DNA from: Epiperipatus broadwayi
Taxonomy: Eukaryota; Onychophora; Udeonychophora; Euonychophora; Peripatidae
Direction of reading: 5' to 3'
Length of the DNA: 64,000 nt
NCBI GenBank assembly: GCA_028023455.1
Contig: JAQFVV010006654.1
Coordinates: 434,001 to 498,000 of the forward strand
The notes under the pieces: model-generated
Databases searched by the model: none
The model's input: the letters and a program-made list of their open reading frames with translations, nothing else
Told to the model about the DNA's origin: nothing
Part shown: positions 32,880 through 44,639 of the stretch, in pieces
Position numbering within the stretch: the first letter of the stretch is position 1
Layout: each line of letters begins with the position of its first letter
Made by a program: the position numbers and the translations under genes

Positions 32880-34280
32880 TCAAACTACCACAACTATATT
32901 ACATCATCAACTCCTTCTCTAACATCTCCAGTCTCAAAATCAACACCAGAAAATCATCTACCTGGTGCATCCTAACAGGGAACAAAATAGCATCAAACTA
33001 TCATGCTGACCCTCAAAAATTTCTGGGATTTCCAATATACAAATCCCAAACAGCCATGTCAAAAGAACACCAAGATAACATAATTCAAGCAAACGAAAAA
33101 ATAACAAATACCCTGTCAGGAGTGTATCTCTCTCTACAGGGAAAAGTGGCTTTATTGAACATGAGAGTAATGAGTACAATTGCCTACTATTTGCCTGTTG
33201 TGTTCACACATAACTCCTTCATAAAAAAAATCAACAGACTATGTGCAAGGCTCTTCTGGAGGAATAAAACAGTGGCCATCAGCATAGGCAAAATGCAGCA
33301 CCATCGCAAATATAATGGTATGTCACTACATGCCATCCCAGCCATACTTATACAAAAGACACATCCTTCTACACAACTTAGGAATCAAATATGGCTACAC
33401 ACAAATACTACTATCAATACAGCCAACAGATACACCATCTCCAAAAAGAAATAGCTGGCTTTATACAAAAACTCATATTATACAGCACTATGATGAAATC
33501 ACAATAGAACGGCTTAAAAAAATAAACATCTGGGAAGCGCATCAGTTAATAAACCCAGTTCACACATCCAAAACCCAAAACTGGGCTTAACCAACCACAG
33601 AATAATCTCTTTATTTAAATACTGGGCTCTGGAGCCTAAGTATCTTGATTTTGTAATCAAATTTAATCTTGAAGCTATGCCAACTCTATCCTTCCTTTGT
33701 CATAGACAGCATATCACAAAAGTAGATCCGATGTGCCCCAGATGTCATAGAGAGGAGAAATCCTACAACCACATTATTACAACATGTAATGCGCTGGAAA
33801 CAATGAGACAAAATAATATATAATAACATCAAGACAGACTACTACACTATAATCTCGCTGCAAAAAAGCATCAAAACTAAACAATTCCCAATCATCAGAT
33901 TATCAATTTTTATAACATATTCAATCTGGTTTGTGAGGTGTAAAATGACATATACACAGCCTCACCCAGATCAAAATGCCTGCTTTATGAAAACGCTGGA
34001 AAAGATTAAGAAGGGAGATCAACTATTGTCATCAAAATTTATTTTTGAAGAGACTTGGAAGCTATACAAACTTCCCAACCACTCAAATATACATGGATAA
34101 TCACATCAACTGTCAAAATTGGTCAATATTATATAATTTGAGTCTTTAAAATTTCAATTATTTACCAATTGTCTCATTCATTTCAAATGTGTGTTGTTGT
34201 TTTTTTTTTATTCCTTTAATTATGTTGCTTTATGCAAAATGTAACCTTTATTAGACCTAATAAAATTTGTTTTTAAAGTA
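32880..34280 (+). mobile_element. L1/Tx1-type LINE ORF2 C-terminal relic
   Basis: Decayed plus-strand ORF2 end. PQKFLGFPIYKSQTAMS and TNTLSGVYLSLQGKVALLN match the post-RT thumb region of L1/Tx1 ORF2 (family pattern LSLxGRxxLxN). FWRNKTVAISIGKMQ and HRKYNGMSLHAIPA match the W..L....GGxGL block. LDFVIKFNLEAMPTLSFL and CHRQHITKVDPMCPRCHREE with HIITTC form the C-terminal Cys/His region. AATAAA near 34,258 and a following T-rich end fit a 3' UTR. The RT core is missing (5'-truncated) and frames break several times. Confidence 0.78.
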
Positions 34281-34289
34281 AACATTATA

Positions 34290-35750
34290 AGCAAAAGATA
34301 ATGCACAAACTAAAGAAATTATTTTTCTAAATAATGAAAGAATATTTAATTACATATATACATCGTCACTATCACAGGTAGATAAAAATGAGTAACTTTC
34401 TCTGAACTTGGGCAAGTAATATGGCAATTTAAAAAATAGTCTTACAATAAGATCAAGCCTCGAATTCAAGCATGACCAATAAATGTTGACTTATTTAAAG
34501 AATAAGCTCTAATCATAGATGGACTACCTATACATTTAAGATATTTATTAATGGTGTGTGCATGTATTTTATATATAGCACATATGTGAAGAATAATATC
34601 TTTCTACAACATTTCATATATTGTATCAGAATATGATGTTATGTGGGTTCAAACCCTTCAGTTTCTACTTCATTAAAAATAAAGGGGCATTTTCTTTAAT
34701 AAAAAAAAGAGAGAAAGAAAATTACATTTTATATTTTTTTATTATATTTAATTAATTGGTTCACATAGTTGATTTACATTTGTGTAAACCCCTGCTTGGC
34801 TAGTTATAGAAACTTATAACATTTTTTTTCTAAAAGATAAAAAAGTCAATTTAATTAAATCTTTCTTTTTCTTATATTAAACTTATCTCTTTTGTTGGCC
34901 GATAAACTAATCTTTAAAGAGATTAATCTGTTGATCTCTGTTGTAAAATAAAAATCATATTAATTAATAAAAAATAAAAAATATAAGAAAGAAATGTAAA
35001 GGAAAAACTTTTGTTAGTTTATCTATGTGGGACTGTCATTTTGAGTTATAGAAATGAGTTAATTTCTTTGTTTCATATTTTTCCTGCCTGCAATGGCCTA
35101 GAGTAAAGACATCTAACTTATAAAAAGTATATATAATAATTTGCTACTGTAAGTTGCTATGTAAAATCCTTGTTAAAAAATTGTGAGTAGAAAAATTAGC
35201 TAACATTTCAATAAAGAAATAAAAAATAATGATCTATAATGAAATAGTCAGAATAAACAAGTGATTCCCACTTTTCTAAACACTGATTGCACTCATCACC
35301 AGAGCTGACTTGCTCCCTTTCAGAATATCGTTTCCTGCTAAAAGTTTTATTTAAATCGTATACTGTAGAGGAGAGGAGAGACAAGAATGAAAAACCTGTG
35401 AAAAAATAATTCTCAGAGCCAATGCTTTTCAAGTGACCAGAGTGGCAAACAAATCCATTATTATTTCACAAATGTGATTACTACAGTTAGGTTATTACCT
35501 AAAGAAAGAAATTTATCAAGCAAGAAAACGGACTGCTCTGTTCATGAAAGCAAGCACCAGTTATTAAACCATAAAAGAATTAATTGTTTAATCAGCATTT
35601 ACTAATAAATTACACTAATTTATTAATTTTTATTTTGTTAAAATATTTTAATACCAAACTCAATTTAATATTGAATGTTGTTTAAAATGCTCTTAAGACA
35701 TTTTTTTCTTTGTATCAATCACTTTTACATGGATAAAGATTTTATTCACA
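34290..35750. other. AT-rich intergenic, no gene recognised
   Basis: Only low-complexity A/T tracts and purine runs seen. Confidence 0.5.
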
Positions 35751-35756
35751 AGCTTT

Positions 35757-35885
35757 CTGGAATCCATTGATTACTCTGGTTGGCACAGGGTGGCACTACT
35801 GTATGGAGAGTTTTGCCTTTGTTTACAACAATTATGTGCTAGTATGAGATGGTGATCATGTGATGTTTAGTGGTTTAACACTTTT
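35757..35885. repeat. Terminal-module repeat related to 43,290-43,415
   Basis: About 125 bases (CCATTGATTACTCTGG through TGATGTTTAGTGGTTTAA) match the right end of the composite repeat at 42,110-43,425, including ACTGTATGGAG and GTTTTGCCTTT. Probably a lone end of the same non-autonomous element. Confidence 0.75.
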
Positions 35886-36198
35886 ACATAGTTTACAATT
35901 TTTGAAATCACAATTAAAAATATCATAGTTTTAATACAGAATTTCTGTCACATACACAATATATTTTTAAAATTTAATTAAGTAAATATATCTAATGAAT
36001 TTAAATTTGTTTATTTAATTTATTATTCAATTAATTAATTAATTTTTATGTAATGAATGTTATTATTTTCTAATAAGTTATGTTTAAATTGGCATCATTA
36101 GTAATTGCAGATATTTGAGTGTTCTTAACTACCAAGGGTTTCTGAAAAACATTATTTAGCTTATTATTTGTCTGAAGGTTTGTAATGATGGTATATTA

Positions 36199-36258
36199 TA
36201 AGATGTGATATGTTAAACTATTTCCATCATTTATGAGTGAATGTTGAATGTATAAAAA
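36199..36258. repeat. 60-base repeat, inverted copy at 39,364-39,424
   Basis: AAGATGTGATATGTT...CTATTTCCATCATTTATGAG and GAATGTTGAATGTATA recur as reverse complement about 3.1 kb away with very few differences. The pair could be terminal inverted repeats of an old element or two solo repeats. Confidence 0.75.
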
Positions 36259-36302
36259 ATATTAAACTTTATTTAAACTTTCCAAATATAAACAATTTGT
36301 TC

Positions 36303-36492
36303 GTAATAACACCCAAATAGACAACACTGGTTAGTAATTACACAATATTTTAAGTAGTATTATTCTCCACCCTTCTTCAGGTGTTGCTCCCTGTGCATAT
36401 AAGGCCAGCAACACCTGGAGAAGAGTGGAGAATAATACTACTCAAAATATTGTGTAATTACTAACCAGTGTTATCTATTTGGGTGTTATTAC
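36303..36492. mobile_element. Fold-back element, arms about 86 bases
   Basis: The left arm (36,303-36,388, starting GTAATAACACCC) and right arm (36,407-36,492) are near-perfect reverse complements around an 18-base centre. The ends read GTAATAACACCC and GGGTGTTATTAC. No coding capacity, so a MITE-like fold-back element is the likely class. A small B-box-like stretch (GAGTTCGATCC) follows at about 36,510. Confidence 0.75.
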
Positions 36493-36732
36493 TGAAGCAG
36501 TCAGATCCGAGTTCGATCCTAGCTTCATGACCTCTAGCCATAAGCCCACTTCAAACCCTAGTACTAACCTTAAATTTCCGATGCAATGGGGCTTCATACA
36601 TTCAATCCATGCTAATTTCCATAAAGAATAACTTATTTCATAAATGTGTATTCAAATAACTAGTTTCAGATATAAATTGATTAATTTTATTAATAAATTC
36701 ATGATAGAATTATTCATGAATATATATCTATA

Positions 36733-36766
36733 CATATATATATATATGAATATATATATATATATA

Positions 36767-36824
<58 letters not shown>
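36733..36824. repeat. (TA)n microsatellite with GAATAT/ATATTC interruptions
   Basis: TA run interrupted by GAATATATAT and its complement, giving a self-complementary tract. Confidence 0.95.
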
Positions 36825-36828
<4 letters not shown>

Positions 36829-37066
36829 CTGCATGGATTGTGTGTATATATTTGTAAATATTTAAATATATATAATTGTTTGAAAGTTTCATTGCGTCGG
36901 GCATGTTTGATTTTATTTTTAAATAATTTGTTAAAGTTTTATTGATTAAAAGCTACATTCTTTCAATAAGCTTTCAGATTTTCCCTTTCCAAAAACAACA
37001 GTTAAAGTTTTATTAATTAGAAAAAAAGATAAGGATTTCCTAATTAAAATCATTTTCTGATTTTAA

Positions 37067-37096
37067 GAATTCATTTTCTAATTAGAAAATGAATTC
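37067..37096. repeat. Perfect 30-base palindrome
   Basis: GAATTCATTTTCTAA followed immediately by its exact complement, with no spacer. Confidence 0.9.
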
Positions 37097-37708
37097 AAGT
37101 TAATGAGTTTGAAAGCCTTATCGAGGGAATGTATCTAAAAACAACCAGTAAATCTAAAAACATTGATAATAAAAGAGGCGCTAGCCTAAAGGCATCAGAG
37201 GACAGGATATATAGCTCTGAAAAGTTTGGAAGAAAGGCCATCTTTGTTTTAGAGAAGTGCAGTAAACTCTGTGCATTTTAAATAGTGTTTCGATTATGGT
37301 AAGGGGCTAAATGTCAGGAATCTGGCTATCAGTTCCTGAAGTCCCCTGAAAATCTTCAATGGAGGTGCTGAATCTTTTCTGGACCAATAATGCTGCTAAA
37401 ATAATGAAAATCAATAAAATGCTGTTCAAATAATCAAGCAAATGGTGCCTATGTTTTCCTCACCCGGACGTGTAACTTAAGGATCCAGCCTGGAAGAAAT
37501 GGGTGATATATTTCCATAATAAACCTTAAACTTTCTGGCCGGTTCCGAATTTTACTTTACACTCCCTTTAAGAGCTCTTTTCATTCTATAAATGTCATAA
37601 TTTCTGTGTAATAATCTCTGTGTAAACTTACTTTTATTTATGCTATTATATCATAATTCTCTCAACTTCTAGTCTCTAACTTTCTCTTTTCTTACTTGGT
37701 GGTTCATT

Positions 37709-37714
<6 letters not shown>

Positions 37715-37768
<54 letters not shown>
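37715..37768. repeat. (TA)n microsatellite
   Basis: About 27 TA units. Confidence 0.95.
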
Positions 37769-37772
<4 letters not shown>

Positions 37773-38209
37773 GAAATTTATTAATGTTGTTACTTTAATT
37801 ATATGCCAATAATCTTTCGACTCGATAAACTCCTTTGTTCTATTTGCCTTATGTAGAAAATATAATATTAATTCTAATAGTTCTCACCCATTAGACCTAA
37901 ATTCATAAGTTCTATCAATCATCAAATAGAAAGAAATTATTACATGTTTACTATTTTTATCATTGGCTAATAATAAATTATTAGCTCTGTTTTTAATCTA
38001 TGCCACGGCTATTTTCTTGTTCACTAATATTTATTTATTATTCAAATATAATCTTAAAATGTTTTTTGCAAAGGGCCGGTAAAGGAAACAAATAAATATA
38101 TTCTAATTCAACTTTGTTATTTTCTATTAAGATTCAGGAAGGGCACGATGATTGGGGCATAATTAATATGATTGACAAATACTTTAAAATAGTTTTACTT
38201 GAAAGCTCA

Positions 38210-38642
38210 TTTGACTTTAATTCATTTGATCAAGTCATCACACAGAGCATTCTATATGGGTTTTAATTTTCAAACGATGACTGTCCAGTCATCATCTTCA
38301 ATGTTGCTGGCGTAAGGCTATCGTTCGTTTCGCATGCTTGTCGGTAGTAATATCTCTGTTATTTCAAATAATTGAGGAAGAAAGCACCTCCTCCTCTGTT
38401 CATGTTGTAATTGGATAACCAAGGGCTTGTAGTTATAACTCGGCCTGGTTTCCCTCGTGTTCCACATCTCAAAAGGGCAGTAAGACTTGTGAAAGACACA
38501 CCGTCATGAGACTTAAACTACCGACCAGTGATTATCTTTCATTTTCTAGCTCATAATTTGTCAGCACCGTTACCTCTCTGTTCCAGTAAATCTGGCTCTG
38601 ATGCTCGTAATTCATGATGAAGTGATTTCAATTAAAGTCAAA
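38210..38642. repeat. GC-richer island bounded by imperfect inverted repeats
   Basis: The ends TTTGACTTTAATTCATTTGA...TCATCA (38,210-38,240) and TGATGAAGTGATTTCA...AAAGTCAAA (38,615-38,642) are inverted copies. The interior is visibly richer in G+C than the flanks and includes a perfect GATGACTG/CAGTCATC hairpin at 38,276-38,293. No coding frame. Either a non-autonomous DNA element about 430 bases long or a conserved non-coding element. Confidence 0.55.
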
Positions 38643-39363
38643 CAAATTCTCAGTTATATTTAATTAAATAAGTTTTCCAATCAAGATTAAAGTTATGCTC
38701 TAAAATACGTATCTTGCTCTTCATGAATGGATTTGCAAATGTGAAAATAAATATCACATTCGTTCGTATAAAATTAGAGTAATAATTTCCTTTACTAATG
38801 AATACCTTTATCTGCCTTTATTTTCTTGTTGGGGACATAGACATAGAATTCCAATATTGCGTACTACTCATTGGCATATAATAAGGACCGCCACTCTTAT
38901 CATAATCAATAAACTTTGTTTAAGGACTAGAATTAATTAATATAATCATTATTTAAAATTCAAACAAAACAGACTATTATTATTAAATATTTTCTAAACA
39001 CACTTGGTTTTTTAAGACTTTTTATTCATAATTATTTTAATGTTAATGCTCACTGTCTGCGTTGGCAACCCGAACATATACATATGATTCGATTTACAAT
39101 TATTTTAGTTAGTTTATTATCAGATATTAATGTCAGTTCAGGGGTCTCTGATCCTCATCAACCATTGAGCTAGTTTCTTGGCACATATCACTGTGCCATC
39201 GATTTAGATTTCTACTAATCTGAGCTGTTGAGTTGGGTTTGAATTCAGTCTTGGTTCAGCTGAGTTTGGATCCGACTTGCAGTTTAGGTGGTGGGTTTTT
39301 TGACTGGTACATTACTAACAAGTTGTTTGTATTTGGCAAGTTTAAATACAAGTTTAAAATGTT

Positions 39364-39424
39364 CTATACATTCAACATTCACTCATAAATGATGGAAATA
39401 GCCCAACATATCACATCTTATTAT
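39364..39424. repeat. Inverted partner of 36,199-36,258
   Basis: Reverse complement of the earlier 60-base repeat, from TATACATTCAACATTC to AACATATCACATCTT. Confidence 0.75.
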
Positions 39425-39905
39425 TCAGCTTATATATGTTAATAATTTCTTAAATAAATTTGTATTTTTCTCAGGCTTTCTGAAAACTACTGTTTGCTTC
39501 TATTTAACTGTTATTTTTGATAACAGAAATATAAAAATGCACTTATAGAATAATACTACATTTCAATATTTTCACAGATTTTATATATCTAAATATTGAA
39601 ATTATAATAGAAATTACCATGGATTTAATTACATACATTTCAGTTTTGTTATAATTTGGCAAAAAAAAAAAATTAAAACGCAATCCATACCATCTGTAAT
39701 CTTGTTTTTGTCTAACTTATCTTTAATTAACTTATCATTAATTTAATTAAAAGTAGAACTAAATCAACAAAGCAGATCCCAAAATATTTAATTTTTGTAA
39801 TATTACTTTATTTGAATATTCCAAATACATTCAATTGTTAGTAATAGCATACAGTTTTAAATATGCACAACATTTGGAGAAGTATCTTTCTCCCATCTTT
39901 TTGTA

Positions 39906-39990
39906 CCAGCATGGGAATCAAACCTGGACTCTTAAATTCTTGAATATTGAATTTTAAGTTAATGCTCTAACCAACTGAGCTATCCTGACA
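39906..39990 (-). pseudogene. tRNA-like relic (possible tRNA-derived SINE head)
   Basis: On the minus strand TAGCTCAGTTGGTTAGAGCA matches the tRNA D-arm/A box, and GGTTTGATTCC matches the T-arm/B box. An anticodon-loop-like CTTAAAA (Leu UAA type) and a long variable-arm-like insert lie between. The anticodon, T-arm and acceptor stems are poorly paired, so this is a decayed tRNA or SINE head, not a working tRNA. Confidence 0.5.
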
Positions 39991-42109
39991 AAGGCATTAT
40001 TTTTATAATATTACTAGACTTAAATTGAAAGTTAAAATTTTCAAAATGTCTCAAATAAAAAAAAAATTAAATATTGCCTTGTATTAAAAAAATCAAAACA
40101 ATTGATATGTTCTTTGTTATGAATTCATTTCTGTTGTAAAAATATGAATAAAGAATGTGTATTAACTGTTTAAATACCATATCCATAAATCAAAATCATA
40201 AAACATAACTAATTCAAAGTAATTTATTGTTATTTTAAGCTTTCAAAATAATAACACTGAATGTTCCAAGGTGCAAGAACAAACATTTTCAAAAAGCTTA
40301 AATAATAAACTCATCTCATTATTTGATATAGACAGTATTACCATGTACAAAATATTAGTAAAAATAAATCTAATATCTACAAAGGTAATCAAGGCCTGAA
40401 AAGCAAGTTCACTAAAAGATCTTTTAAAGAAGAAGAAAACATGCCTTACCATATGATTATATATATATATCAGCTTTTCTGCCATTCTTTATTATTACCA
40501 TCGCCTTTCGTCATCATTAGCATTTATATATGAATTTTTATATAATATTATATTTACGTAAATGTGCGTGCAGATTTATTCTTCTCAAATGTTATATTAT
40601 TTTACAAATATTCAACATACTTTATAAAAGTTTTTCCTTCAATTATAATTGAATGTTTTTATCAATATTATGCAACAGTGCTTCGAAAATATAAAAGATT
40701 ATTTGAAATCATTCACGCAACTCTATTTTTTTTTATTCTGCAGTTTTAAACTTAATGCAACTGTTTCTTGAAACTAAAAAAAATAAGTTCTTTGACACTG
40801 CTGTAGCAACATAAAATTTTATGCATTATGCTTTAAGTAAATCGGTTGTAAATGTTGATATTTCTCATTTTAAATTTTTTATCACCCAGTATTAATAATG
40901 TTCGTTCAAAAGTTAATTTAATGGTTACAAATTCACAACTTTTAAAAATATTTTGCATTAGTTATAAAATTAAAATTTACAACCTGATTGTTTATTTTTA
41001 AAACAAATGTTATGTAGTAACTGTCGCTATATTTTAACTAATATCTTACAACGCAGCTAGGTAAGCATATATTTTATTATTAGTTTCACTTGTTAATTGC
41101 TTAACTTTGTCATAACAATTTAAATTTGTAAATAGGAGTTTAAAAAGTCTGCAAATATTTTTTAATTACAATCTACAAATTTATAAACACAAACAATTTT
41201 GCTTCTAAAATTTGGAATATTATTTATATATATTTTTTCACTCATATTAAAAATTATAAGCAATAATTTTATTATACTAATAAAATTATTCAAAATGCAA
41301 TTTAAATATAAATAAGCATACGGAACCGCATTCAGTTAACCATCTAATAATAGAGAATATATAGGATTTAGATTTTCTTAATAGGAGGGTAATACAGGTT
41401 AGAAAAACTGTTCAAACTTCGCGACATGGCAGTTTTCAAAACCTGAAGAGAATTCTTTTTGTTCACCGTTTCTCTGCGAAGGGGGGGGGGGGGTATTACA
41501 GATATATTTTATTTGCCTTACAGTAGCTCTTTATTAAATATATTTTATTTTTTCATACACACTTGCATTTATTCAAGCACAATACACACATATAGAAACA
41601 AAATTAGTTATTATAAAACACAAATAACTATTATTTAAAAAAAATCAAACGTTTATTTCACCAAGATAGTGTAATTTTAGATTATAGTTAAAATTAAATT
41701 AATTTGATTAATAAAACAGGGTGATAGAAGTTGATATAATTTTGATAATATTCAAAAACATATTTACTTAAGTGCGATCTAGAAACCAATTACTTACACA
41801 TCTACAGGCACTGTAATTAAACAGAAATAAGTCTAAACAGCTTACAATAGACTAAGAGCATCGCCAATACAGAAAAAAAATCATTGTTTTTAACATACAC
41901 ACACATATATAAATTGAATCCTTAATAAATTACTAGTTATTAATTATTGATTATTTTTGCATTTGTAAGATTTTTCTTTTACATTTTCAAAATTTTATTG
42001 TGGCTTCTACTTTTAATTTTTCATTTTCTATTTTACAATTTTATTTATTTAAACAAAAATCGTTTTAACACAGAAGCAAACCTGCTATACAGAAATACCG
42101 TCCGTGCAA
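39991..42109. other. AT-rich intergenic; 13-G run at 41,481-41,493
   Basis: No gene recognised. The only striking feature is a run of 13 G, unusual in this composition. Confidence 0.5.
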
Positions 42110-43425
42110 TTCAGAGTAATAAATGGATGCAAGAAGGTTTCTGCATAAAATCCTTATCTAGTCTTATTCATCAAATATTCCCAGACTAGTTTCTAGCTTG
42201 TAGCTTTCATCAATGAGGAGCTTTGAATCTGACAGCACAGCACCTAGATCTTAGAATCTAATGCAGCCCTCCAGCAGACACCTTTTACCTTTTGAGTTGA
42301 GTTCCAAATGAAAACAATAATGTTTTCAATTCAAGCTCATTTGCTTGTATGGTCATATAGATATGACTTCAGTTCAGTATCTATACATTTTTGTATCTTT
42401 GATTCTTTATAACCACAATCACCATAATCCTATTGAGCAGGAATGATATTAAACTACTAAATACCAAATGATCACCATTCTTTATGCATACAAAAGTTGT
42501 TAACATAAAGGGAAAACTTTCCATAGACAGTGCAAGTGAGAATAATCAATGAATTTAAGATGGTTTGTGCATAAAATCCCTATTTAGTGCCTACTCATAT
42601 AATATTCCCAGACTAGTTTCTAGTTTATGACTTTCATCAGTGAGGAGACTTGGATCTGAGAGCACTTCAACTAGATCTTAGGATCTGATACATCCTTCCT
42701 ACTGCCACCTTTTACATTTTTAGTTAACTATAATACTCTGAATCCAAAATGAAAACATAATAATGTTCACAATTCAAACTCATTTGCTTGTATTGTTGCG
42801 TAAATATGAACTCAGTTCAGCATCTATACATTTTGGTGTCTTTGGTTATTTAATAACTACAGGCATAATAGTTCTATTGGGTAGGGTTGGTATATTCCTC
42901 TGTGTTAACAGTTTGTGAAAGCATAAAGAATGATGTTCATGTGATGTTTAGTAGTTTAATACTAATCGTCACCAATAATATTATGGTGACTATGGTTATT
43001 AAAGAACTAAAAACACCAAAATGTTTAGTTGCTGAACTGAGTTCATATCTATATGACTACACAAGCAAATGAACTTGAATTGAAAACATTACATTTTCAT
43101 TTTGGATTCAGAACTTTCTAGTTAACTAAAAAGATAAAAGGTGGCTGCTGTAGGGATGCATTAGATCCTAAGATATAGGTGCAATACTCTCAGATCCAAG
43201 TCTATTCACTGATGAAAGTCATAAGATAGAAATTAGTCTGGGGATATTGAATGAAAAGGCACTAGATAGAGTTTTCATGCACATACTTTCTTCTATCCAT
43301 TAATTACTCTGGCTTGTACTGAGTGGCATTACTGTATGGAGTGTTTTGCCTTTGGGTTAACAACTTGTGTAAATATAATGAATGGTGGTCATGTGATGTT
43401 TAGTGGTTTAATAAAAATAAAAATT
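42110..43425. mobile_element. Composite repeat: two direct and one inverted copy of a ~400-base module
   Basis: Module marks are TGCATAAAATCC, ATATTCCCAGACTAGTTTCTAG, GATCTTAGRATCT, CACCTTTTACxTTTT and CTCATTTGCTTGTAT. They occur in direct orientation from about 42,116 and 42,570, and in reverse complement at about 42,990-43,290. An end module (GTGATGTTTAGTRGTTTAATA) appears at 42,940 and 43,405 and, inverted, at 42,455; it recurs alone at 35,757-35,885. Together they make a long imperfect palindrome. No coding frame. Probably nested non-autonomous elements with inverted termini. Confidence 0.7.
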
Positions 43426-43560
43426 TTGGTATCTTTTTCTCAATTTCAAATCTTAATTTACATTAATATTTTTAGTTGTTAAAAAATTTCTCTATTTAAA
43501 TATGACTTTATTTAATGGTTGCAAACAACAATTTTATATGAAGTGCTATTCATTAGCAGT

Positions 43561-43672
<112 letters not shown>

Positions 43673-43799
43673 AAATCTTAAAGTCATATGTGAGTCATTA
43701 TGTTGAATTTATTATTAATGATTTCATTTTATTACAAACTGAATATAAATTTATATTTTAGTTTCTATTACTTTTAATTGTAGAATAATTTAATTATCG

Positions 43800-44130
43800 G
43801 GGATTTGAACACAGACTTTCAGGATTCCTTCAGCTATCCATTCTATCTCATAAAATGAATACACACGACTATACACATGAAAAAGATAAATAATCTCCAA
43901 TATACATATTTCTTGCTGAACCAGCATTTATCAGTTTATCCAGATCATCATCTTCCACACATATATTATTATTAAGGGAGATGATGATCTGGACCAACTG
44001 ATAAGTGATGGTTGAGCATGAAATACATATATTGGATATCATTTATCTTTTTGACATGTGTGTGGTCATGTATATCTGTTGTATGAAATAAAATAAATAG
44101 TTGAAGGGAATGTTCAAATCCTCTATAATT
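43800..44130. mobile_element. Imperfect fold-back element
   Basis: Arms of roughly 130-150 bases diverge moderately. GATCATCATCTTCC pairs with GGGAGATGATGATC near the centre, CATATTTCTTGCTGAACCA with TGGTTGAGCATGAAATAC further out, and GGGGATTTGAACA with TGTTCAAATCCTC at the ends. The left arm contains about 20 extra bases. Non-coding; an old hairpin-type element. Confidence 0.65.
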
Positions 44131-44264
44131 CACATCTAAACTCCAAGTATATAAATTATACTTGTATTCAAATATTGTTATAATAAATGTAAAAACTTTG
44201 ATCTACTTATTTCTGTTTTTTTTTTTAATTTTTATTGATATCATTTATCACTATTTTCATGCAC

Positions 44265-44425
44265 ATCCATTGCATGACATAATTTTTCTAACTTTATTAC
44301 AATATTTTTCTGTTTCTTCTCATTGTCCACTTATCAGATTTTTTATTGCATGATATAATTCTTTCTAACTTTATTCCAATATTTCTCTATTTTACATCAT
44401 CATACATTTATCAGATTTTTTTAGA
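44265..44425. repeat. Tandem duplication, about 80-base unit, two copies
   Basis: ATTGCATGAYATAATT, CTAACTTTATTxCAATATTT and TTATCAGATTTTTT recur once in direct order. The T-rich open frames across it are probably not genes. Confidence 0.7.
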
Positions 44426-44639
44426 TTTCTTAAAATCTTTTGAGGTTTATTTTAAGACTTCCACTGACTTTTTATTGCTATTGCAAGTCCAAGCTTTACT
44501 TTATTTCAGTCTTTTAATTTGCTTAATATTAGTAATATTTGTTTGTTTGTTTTTTATTTACAGTTACATTTCTGATTTATTATTGTTGAATTCCTATTTT
44601 GTCTTCATATAAGACTGAAGTTTTTTCAGATCTTCTATT

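Noticed and set aside
36500-36530. B-box-like GAGTTCGATCC after the fold-back element
   Set aside because: No A box at the right distance and no cloverleaf. Not enough for a tRNA or SINE call.
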